From: a virus
Reading direction: 5' to 3' (one strand)
Virus record (IMG/VR): IMGVR_UViG_3300029913_000065
Coordinates: 1 to 35,371 of that record
Length of the DNA: 35,371 nt
Part shown: positions 31,279-35,371 of the stretch, piece after piece
Layout: every line of letters starts with the position of its first letter
Numbering within the stretch: the first letter of the stretch is position 1
The notes under the pieces: generated by a model
What the model was told of the DNA's origin: nothing
Seen by the model: the letters and a program-made list of their open reading frames with translations, nothing else
Database searches by the model: none
Made by a program: the position numbers and the translations under genes

Positions 31279-31875
31279 ATGGCAATCAAGACACATACCG
31301 CGAAGTCCCTGATGGCTCTGGCGATGGCTGAGCAGAAGCAGGTCGAGGCTCTCGACAAGGAAATCAAGCGTATGACCAAGCCCCTTGAGGCACAGATTGC
31401 TGTGACTCAGGCAAACATGAACGACCTCATCGAACATGCCCATCGCCTCACCCTTGCCAAGAAGAAGCTCGACTGGAAGTTCCTGCTGGCAGCGTACCCT
31501 ACCTCGGACGCTAAGTACACAGCTTTCGTCAAGACCCTCACGGACTTAGGTCTGACGGCGGTATTCTGTGGCAACGTCTGGAAGGATACCCAACAACGGG
31601 TCATTACGATTGACTTGCAACGTAGCCCTGAGGGTCTCAAGCACAACGAGCGGCAGCGTCAGGCGATAAAGACCCTGCTACTCTATGTCACCAAGAATGA
31701 CTTTGGGCACAAGCACTTCGGCGTCTTTACGTGTGATGAGTGTACCGAAGTGGAGCAGTTCTACTTCACGGGGGAGTATTGGGTCATCTCCACCCGCTTC
31801 GGTAGTTCGCGCACGTACAAGAACATGAAGGAAGCCTTCGCCTACATCAGCCAGAACCATTACTACCGGAGTTAG
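31279..31875 (+). CDS. Early protein with coiled coil (198 residues)
   Basis: Start at ATG 31279, six bases after the -10 element; the open frame continues upstream to 31201 but would cross the promoter. Residues 10-60 form a coiled coil (AEQKQVEALDKEIKRM, AQIAVTQANMNDLIEHA). The rest is a mixed domain with Trp/Phe and one CDEC motif (TCDECTEVEQFYF, about 152-164). Not recognised. It is the first gene of the early block and the next gene starts four bases after its stop with GGAG upstream. Confidence 0.75.
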   Translation: MAIKTHTAKSLMALAMAEQKQVEALDKEIKRMTKPLEAQIAVTQANMNDLIEHAHRLTLAKKKLDWKFLLAAYPTSDAKYTAFVKTLTDLGLTAVFCGNVWKDTQQRVITIDLQRSPEGLKHNERQRQAIKTLLLYVTKNDFGHKHFGVFTCDECTEVEQFYFTGEYWVISTRFGSSRTYKNMKEAFAYISQNHYYRS

Positions 31876-31878
31876 GTC

Positions 31879-32745
31879 ATGACTACAAAGACACGTAAGC
31901 CGAAGGCACCCAAGGCACCCAAGGCACCTGAGACCTACGAGGATTTCCGCGTCCACGAGTGGGGTTCATTCCAGCGTGACATCCGCGACCAACTTGCTCA
32001 GGTCAACCCCCCCAACTACGACTTCAAGGTTGGTGAGAAGGTTCGCATCGGCAACCTCGTGGACTGCACGGTCGAAGAGGTTCTCATGGACGGCAAGGTG
32101 ATTCACATCAGCCGCTCAGACGTGGGTCAGGAGTATGGCAAGCCGTTCGACAACAACCGCCGTCTCCCGCTCTATCGCTGGTGGCACGATGTCGAGCCTC
32201 TCGTCACCGAAGAAGACACCAACTTTGGCCGGGAGTCCCTTCAGACCTCCTACCTCTCTACCTCGCTGGACTCACTGGTTCACATGGCGTATCACCGGGG
32301 CTTCATCACATCGCCGGACTACCAGCGTGACTACGTGTGGTCGCTCGAAGACAAGCAGCGTCTCATCCACTCCATCATGGACAGGACGGACATCGGCAAG
32401 TTTGTGTTCCTCGAACGTGACGAGGACTACCGTCTGGAAGTCATCGACGGCAAGCAGCGTATGAACGCCATCATCGAGTTCATGGAGGGCCGCTTCACGT
32501 TCAAGGGCAAGACGTGGTTCCAGTTCAGCCGGGGCGACAAGCACTCGTTCACGGACTTGGGTGTGCAGTACGCCAAGCTGCAAGCCAGCCGGGTCAAGCG
32601 GTCGGACGTTCTCTGGCTGTTCCTCTCGGTCAACGTTGGCGGTGTACCTCAGACCGAAGAGCACATCGCCAAGGCACGCAAGCTGTACGAGGAAGCCCTC
32701 GTGGAAGCCATGGCTCACGACGTTCTGGAGAACACCAAATGCTAA
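31879..32745 (+). CDS. DUF262 / ParB-like nuclease-fold protein
   Basis: A 288-residue protein. The N-terminus is Lys/Pro/Ala-rich. Residues 45-110 look like a small beta domain. The DUF262 signature follows: PDYQRDYVW (146-154), LIHSIM, IGKFVFLE and VIDGKQRMNAI (188-198), the D-G-x-Q-R motif of ParB/GmrS-like folds, then NVGGVPQTEEHI. DUF262 proteins bind nucleotides and occur in GmrSD-type modification-dependent restriction enzymes. Here it stands alone, without the DUF1524 HNH half. In a phage early operon it could act in nucleotide hydrolysis, host takeover or defence against rivals; role not known. Confidence 0.8.
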   Translation: MTTKTRKPKAPKAPKAPETYEDFRVHEWGSFQRDIRDQLAQVNPPNYDFKVGEKVRIGNLVDCTVEEVLMDGKVIHISRSDVGQEYGKPFDNNRRLPLYRWWHDVEPLVTEEDTNFGRESLQTSYLSTSLDSLVHMAYHRGFITSPDYQRDYVWSLEDKQRLIHSIMDRTDIGKFVFLERDEDYRLEVIDGKQRMNAIIEFMEGRFTFKGKTWFQFSRGDKHSFTDLGVQYAKLQASRVKRSDVLWLFLSVNVGGVPQTEEHIAKARKLYEEALVEAMAHDVLENTKC

Positions 32746-32912
32746 TCCGGTTCACCATCGCCCTGTGGGCCGCATTCTTCTACGCCGACTACCACCTGAT
32801 GGTCAGCCGGTTCCGCCTGAAGTCTTTCGCTGGTAGCATGGTGCTACTCGCCGCACACATCTTCGTGTTCTTCGACGCCCTGTACCTCACCGTACTTCAA
32901 TTCCCGAAATAG
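32739..32912 (+). CDS. Small membrane protein (57 residues)
   Basis: ATG 32739 overlaps the end of the DUF262 gene by seven bases, with GGAG eight bases upstream. Two hydrophobic stretches (IALWAAFFYADYH and GSMVLLAAHIFVFFDALYL) separated by a basic loop (SRFRLKSF) give a two-span membrane protein. Function unknown; small early membrane proteins in phages often alter host envelope or exclude other phages. Confidence 0.7.
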   Translation: MLIRFTIALWAAFFYADYHLMVSRFRLKSFAGSMVLLAAHIFVFFDALYLTVLQFPK

Positions 32913-32921
32913 GAGACCACC

Positions 32922-33026
32922 ATGAAACTCTTCTACAAAGAAACACCCTCGATGTCTCGCGTCATCGCGGACGGCATAGCCTTGGGTGCCATCCTTGGCA
33001 GCATCGCCTTCCTGCTGGTGGGCTAA
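32922..33026 (+). CDS. Single-span mini membrane protein (34 residues)
   Basis: ATG 32922; the AGGAG Shine-Dalgarno overlaps the preceding TAG stop. Basic N-terminus (MKLFYKETPSMSRV) followed by one hydrophobic segment (IALGAILGSIAFLLVG). The stop is three bases before the next ATG. Function unknown. Confidence 0.65.
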   Translation: MKLFYKETPSMSRVIADGIALGAILGSIAFLLVG

Positions 33027-33028
33027 CC

Positions 33029-33244
33029 ATGTCCCTCAAGACCTCACGCTCCCTAGCCGTCCATGGTGACTGCCGCCCTATGTTCCTCATGGGGTATGGC
33101 CGGGACATCCTGACCGCCAACTACATCGACTCCGGTATTGAGTTCGGCATCCTCGATGGCCGGTACTGGGAGTACGACCCCCGTTACCTCGCCCGTCGCC
33201 GGGAAGCCGCCCAAGACCGTGCCATGGAAGCGATGGACAGGTAA
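33029..33244 (+). CDS. Hypothetical early protein (71 residues)
   Basis: ATG 33029 directly follows the previous stop (TAACCATG). A soluble, Arg- and Tyr-rich small protein (SGIEFGILDGRYWEYDP, then a basic helix RYLARRREAAQDRAME). Its stop codon lies inside the A-rich start of the next promoter (33241). Not recognised. Confidence 0.7.
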   Translation: MSLKTSRSLAVHGDCRPMFLMGYGRDILTANYIDSGIEFGILDGRYWEYDPRYLARRREAAQDRAMEAMDR

Positions 33245-33297
33245 AAAATTCCTAAAATAGTTGTTCGAAAGACCTGTCGCCCCGGTATACTGTGGGT
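33241..33297 (+). promoter_or_regulatory. Early promoter 2, leaderless type
   Basis: GTAAAAAATT (33241-33250), AAAATAG, TTGTTC (33261-33266), 19 bp, TATACT (33286-33291), 6 nt, ATG 33298. The element begins within the stop codon of the upstream gene. Confidence 0.8.
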
Positions 33298-33774
33298 ATG
33301 AAGAAGTCTACCGCACTCCAAATTACCGCCTCCAAGATTGAAGTCTCGGCCAACAGCCACTCCAAGACTGGTTACTACGCCAGCCACCGGGTATGGGGCA
33401 TCCTGCCGGGTTGCCGGAAATCTCAGCTTCTCACCATTACCGCCATGACTGGCTACATTTGGGTCAAGGCCCTGTACAGCTACAACGGGTCGGCTCACAT
33501 CAAGCCTGAGGATTGGGCCGCGTTGCTCAATGCCAGCCCGGTCAAGTCGGACACGCTCCAGTCCTTCAAATACGACGTGACGCCTGAGGTTGAGGCTGCT
33601 GCCCGTGCGGAAGTTCTGAGTATCACGACCTGCCCTGCGGTCACCGACACTAGCCGTCTCCACCCGGATTACAAGCTGACCTTCAACCCCATCGAGGGCA
33701 TCCGGGCCACCTACTACCCTTCCATGAACGCTGACCGCAAGGCCAGCCTCAACAGCCAGATTATGCACGCCTAA
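33298..33774 (+). CDS. Hypothetical early protein (158 residues)
   Basis: ATG 33298 sits six bases after the -10 element; a GTG two codons upstream (33292) would lie within the -10 to +1 region and is unlikely. The protein is soluble and mixed alpha/beta (QITASKIEVSANSHSKTGYY, LLTITAMTGYIWVKAL, KPEDWAALLN). No recognised family. The first gene behind promoter 2; its mRNA should lack a leader and a Shine-Dalgarno sequence. Confidence 0.75.
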   Translation: MKKSTALQITASKIEVSANSHSKTGYYASHRVWGILPGCRKSQLLTITAMTGYIWVKALYSYNGSAHIKPEDWAALLNASPVKSDTLQSFKYDVTPEVEAAARAEVLSITTCPAVTDTSRLHPDYKLTFNPIEGIRATYYPSMNADRKASLNSQIMHA

Positions 33775-33778
33775 TCCC

Positions 33779-33910
33779 ATGCACATACTTGGTCTTTATC
33801 TCACGATTACCGCCGTTCTGGTCGCCCGTAGGGGCTCTGTAGAGGATGTTTGCTACCGAGCCCTCCACCCAACCCGCCTCAGCCGCCTGAAGCCCCGCCA
33901 CACCCGCTAG
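33779..33910 (+). CDS. Small basic protein (43 residues)
   Basis: ATG 33779 four bases after the previous stop, without a clear Shine-Dalgarno sequence, so translation would rely on coupling. A short hydrophobic N-terminus (MHILGLYLTITAVLV) and a basic tail (RLSRLKPRHTR). Its TAG stop merges with the AGGAG of the next gene, as seen for other genes in this block. Function unknown. Confidence 0.45.
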   Translation: MHILGLYLTITAVLVARRGSVEDVCYRALHPTRLSRLKPRHTR

Positions 33911-33918
33911 GAGCCACC

Positions 33919-34206
33919 ATGAAACAGCCCGTCGCAGTCCCCGCCCCGTTTGGATGGACACCAGCCCCGCAGTGGGCGAAAGACGCCAAGGATGCCGACC
34001 TCGCCGACGCAGCCGCTGAGACCTCCACCATGCCGGATGTCCTCCGCAAGTTCCTCACCGGCCTGTCCGACGATGACGCTGAGCAGGTTTGGGCATATCT
34101 GGACGGCAGCAACGGCCTCGAAGAGATTGATGTCCTTTGCGAGTCCCACCCATCATGGTCGCCAAGAACGGCGGACAGTAAAAATTTCCAAAATAGTTGT
34201 TCATAA
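33919..34206 (+). CDS. Hypothetical early protein (95 residues)
   Basis: ATG 33919 with AGGAG at five-base spacing; the longer frame from 33850 would overlap the preceding gene. The protein is acidic in the middle (AKDADLADAAAETS, LTGLSDDDAEQVWAYLD). Its last nine codons lie inside the A-rich upstream block of promoter 3, so promoter and coding sequence overlap and the C-terminus may be under dual constraint. Not recognised. Confidence 0.65.
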   Translation: MKQPVAVPAPFGWTPAPQWAKDAKDADLADAAAETSTMPDVLRKFLTGLSDDDAEQVWAYLDGSNGLEEIDVLCESHPSWSPRTADSKNFQNSCS

Positions 34207-34233
34207 CCGTGGTTAGTCCCGTATACTACAGAC
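34178..34233 (+). promoter_or_regulatory. Early promoter 3, leaderless type
   Basis: GTAAAAATTTCC (34178-34189), AAAATAG, TTGTTC (34197-34202), 19 bp, TATACT (34222-34227), 6 nt, ATG 34234. One base shorter in the A-rich block than promoter 2. Confidence 0.8.
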
Positions 34234-34494
34234 ATGGCAAACGTGAACGAAACCCGAGCCCGTAAGATTGCGAACAAGCTTCTCGCCGCGATGGCGACCT
34301 ACCACCGCTTCATCCCCATCGCCGACATCGACGCCATCCTGAATCAGGCTGGTCTCAAGGGCATGGAAGAGGGAATCTACTGCGGTCGTGAAGGCCGGGT
34401 AAACGAGCAGGTCGGTGTCAACACTTGGCTCTGCCTGTCGTGGTACAAAATGGAAGTATCGGGCGACTATGAAATCACCGCCTACGTGAGCTAA
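34234..34494 (+). CDS. Hypothetical early protein (86 residues)
   Basis: First gene behind promoter 3; ATG at the predicted transcription start. N-terminal basic helix (ETRARKIANKLLAAM), then a small domain (FIPIADIDAILNQAGL, NTWLCLSWYKMEVSGDYEI). Soluble, no recognised family. The next ATG follows two bases after the stop (TAACCATG). Confidence 0.75.
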   Translation: MANVNETRARKIANKLLAAMATYHRFIPIADIDAILNQAGLKGMEEGIYCGREGRVNEQVGVNTWLCLSWYKMEVSGDYEITAYVS

Positions 34495-34496
34495 CC

Positions 34497-34577
34497 ATGA
34501 GCCTGAAGACTATCAACGACGGCATCAAGAAGCTCATCAGCAACGTCGAGCTAGTACGTGGGATGTCCCGGTGGTGA
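34497..34577 (+). CDS. Mini-ORF (26 residues), perhaps the first half of a frameshifted gene
   Basis: ATG 34497 is two bases after the preceding stop. The product begins MSLKTINDGIKKLISNVELV, a plausible amphipathic helix, then stops at TGA 34575-34577. The next frame (34571-34735) overlaps it by seven bases and is open far upstream without an ATG. A -1 shift near 34559 would join the two into one protein of about 79 residues. Confidence 0.4.
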   Translation: MSLKTINDGIKKLISNVELVRGMSRW

Positions 34578-34735
34578 AAGAATACAGCCGGGTTCGCGAG
34601 GAAGACGGCTGGAAAGAGTTCCCCGGCCCTCAGATGAACGTCCACTGCTGGTGGGAACTTGAGAACGGCAAGGCTGTAGGTTGGAATGAAAATCCGGCGA
34701 CCGGGTGGTCTTTTCCGGTTGTATCCATGAAGTGA
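34571..34735 (+). CDS. Hypothetical small protein (54 residues), overlapping start
   Basis: The best start is GTG 34571 (next GTG 34574) with a weak GGGAT upstream. The product is Trp-rich and protein-like (EEDGWKEFPGPQMNVHCWWE, NENPATGWSFPVVSMK). Overlap with the mini-ORF at 34497 suggests either coupling or a frameshift. Function unknown. Confidence 0.55.
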   Translation: MVKEYSRVREEDGWKEFPGPQMNVHCWWELENGKAVGWNENPATGWSFPVVSMK

Positions 34736-34744
34736 GGTAAAACC

Positions 34745-34924
34745 ATGCAAGACCCAATCGTAATCAAAGCAACTGCACTTGAAGACGACAACGAGTTCCT
34801 AGTAGTCATCACGGGAGGCCCTGAGGTCATTGACCACCGAGTCAAGCCAGAGCCCACCGCTGACATCAACAAGCTGGAGCCCGGTGTCCACCTGTTCGAC
34901 AGCATCGAAGACATCAAGATGTAA
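34745..34924 (+). CDS. Hypothetical small acidic protein (59 residues)
   Basis: ATG 34745 with GAGG nine bases upstream. Acidic soluble protein (MQDPIVIKATALEDDNEFLV, ITGGPEVIDH, SIEDIKM). No recognised family. Part of the dense early block. Confidence 0.7.
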   Translation: MQDPIVIKATALEDDNEFLVVITGGPEVIDHRVKPEPTADINKLEPGVHLFDSIEDIKM

Positions 34925-34965
34925 TGCTTCACAATCTGTGAACTTTCGTTTCTAGGAGACCTGTC

Positions 34966-35118
34966 ATGGCTGTTATGGACGCAACCCGCATCATCAAAAT
35001 CAAAGAGGGCGACGACATTTGGGTGGGCAACCGCTACACGCCCCGCGATAAGGTGAAGAAGGTCGTTCGCGTGACCAACACCCGCATCGTCCTCGAAGGC
35101 CATGGCGTGTGGTCGTGA
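34966..35118 (+). CDS. Hypothetical small basic protein (50 residues)
   Basis: ATG 34966 with TAGGAG at eight-base spacing. Small beta-type domain (TRIIKIKEGDDIWVGNRY, DKVKKVVRVTNTRIVLEG), possibly an SH3- or OB-like nucleic-acid binder from the pattern of strands and basic residues. Its last 17 bases overlap the next gene. Confidence 0.65.
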   Translation: MAVMDATRIIKIKEGDDIWVGNRYTPRDKVKKVVRVTNTRIVLEGHGVWS

Positions 35119-35362
35119 CGCAGTGAACCTACCCGGTCAACGCACCTGTGCAAGTAACAATGGTCTCTACAACAAAGAGCGCGGGTGGGATTACCGCGAC
35201 GAGCGTCACTGCCTCGCCTGTGACCGCCATGAGTACCACGCCGGGTACGCCCCGACCGGCAAGCTGGATGAGAAGGGCAAGCCCGAGACCGCCACCGTAT
35301 GGAAGGTTGTCCCCGGCCACGAGGGACACATCGCCAACTATGGCTACGCCAACTACCACTGA
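35102..35362 (+). CDS. Small Cys/His-rich protein (86 residues)
   Basis: ATG 35102 lies inside the end of the previous gene, with GAAGG upstream. Several Cys and His residues (MACGRD, RTCASNNGLYNKERGWD, HCLACDRHEYHAGY) suggest a zinc-binding fold. Then a Lys/Glu-rich turn and GHEGHIANYGYANYH at the end. Not recognised. The last complete gene before the window edge. Confidence 0.65.
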   Translation: MACGRDAVNLPGQRTCASNNGLYNKERGWDYRDERHCLACDRHEYHAGYAPTGKLDEKGKPETATVWKVVPGHEGHIANYGYANYH

Positions 35363-35371
35363 GCGTTACTG

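Noticed and set aside
33184-33786. 200-residue minus-strand open frame
   Set aside because: Crosses promoter 2 and several well-supported + genes; GC-rich third-position shadow.
1-35371. CRISPR array, rRNA genes, insertion sequences, phage attachment site
   Set aside because: No regularly spaced repeats, rRNA-like sequence, transposase frame with terminal repeats, or integrase seen.

Overview
The window looks like part of the genome of a large tailed double-stranded DNA phage (Caudoviricetes). The evidence is the run of head genes on the + strand: a prohead protease, an acidic scaffold, a small head-decoration-like protein and an HK97-type major capsid protein, followed by adaptor or tail-like genes and fibre genes. 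The host cannot be proven from the sequence. Four Sec signal peptides ending in Ala|Gln, a chitobiase/hexosaminidase C-terminal type domain and glycosidase modules suggest a polysaccharide-rich Gram-negative soil bacterium, perhaps an acidobacterium. That host guess is inference.

Layout. 1-10000 is the head module, with a block of minus-strand genes (6542-8056) inserted between scaffold and decoration genes. 10000-17100 holds connector or tail-like proteins of unknown role, broken up by selfish elements. 17100-27600 is a receptor/polysaccharide module: a 1259-residue fibre-like protein, two small proteins, a 1794-residue glycosidase plus beta-helix protein, and a holin-like/exported pair. 27600-30780 has four virion- or regulation-type proteins of unknown role. 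A bidirectional terminator near 30850 closes this half. A divergent control region (31030-31278) opens a block of small, tightly packed, probably early genes that runs to the end of the window.

Mobile elements are unusually dense. There are two GIY-YIG endonucleases, one EDxHD (Vsr-like) endonuclease, one HNH endonuclease, a LAGLIDADG intein and a group I intron, plus a possible GIY-YIG remnant at 27950. I can define the intron exactly: it splits the decoration gene after codon 6, and splicing restores one 172-residue reading frame. The intein sits inside a CxC...CxH (SWIM-like) zinc-binding motif, so only the spliced protein has the complete metal site.

The early block carries the most distinctive signal. 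Three near-identical promoters (A-rich upstream block, TTGTTC, 19 bp, TATACT) each lie exactly 6 nt before an ATG. This places the expected transcription start on or next to the start codon and predicts leaderless mRNAs. The first promoter is preceded by two 40-bp-spaced operator-like repeats and one inverted partial copy.

The second distinctive theme is export. The fibre-like protein, the large polysaccharide-degrading enzyme and two small neighbours all start with Sec signal peptides. That is unexpected for virion parts assembled in the cytoplasm and suggests periplasmic or secreted depolymerases.
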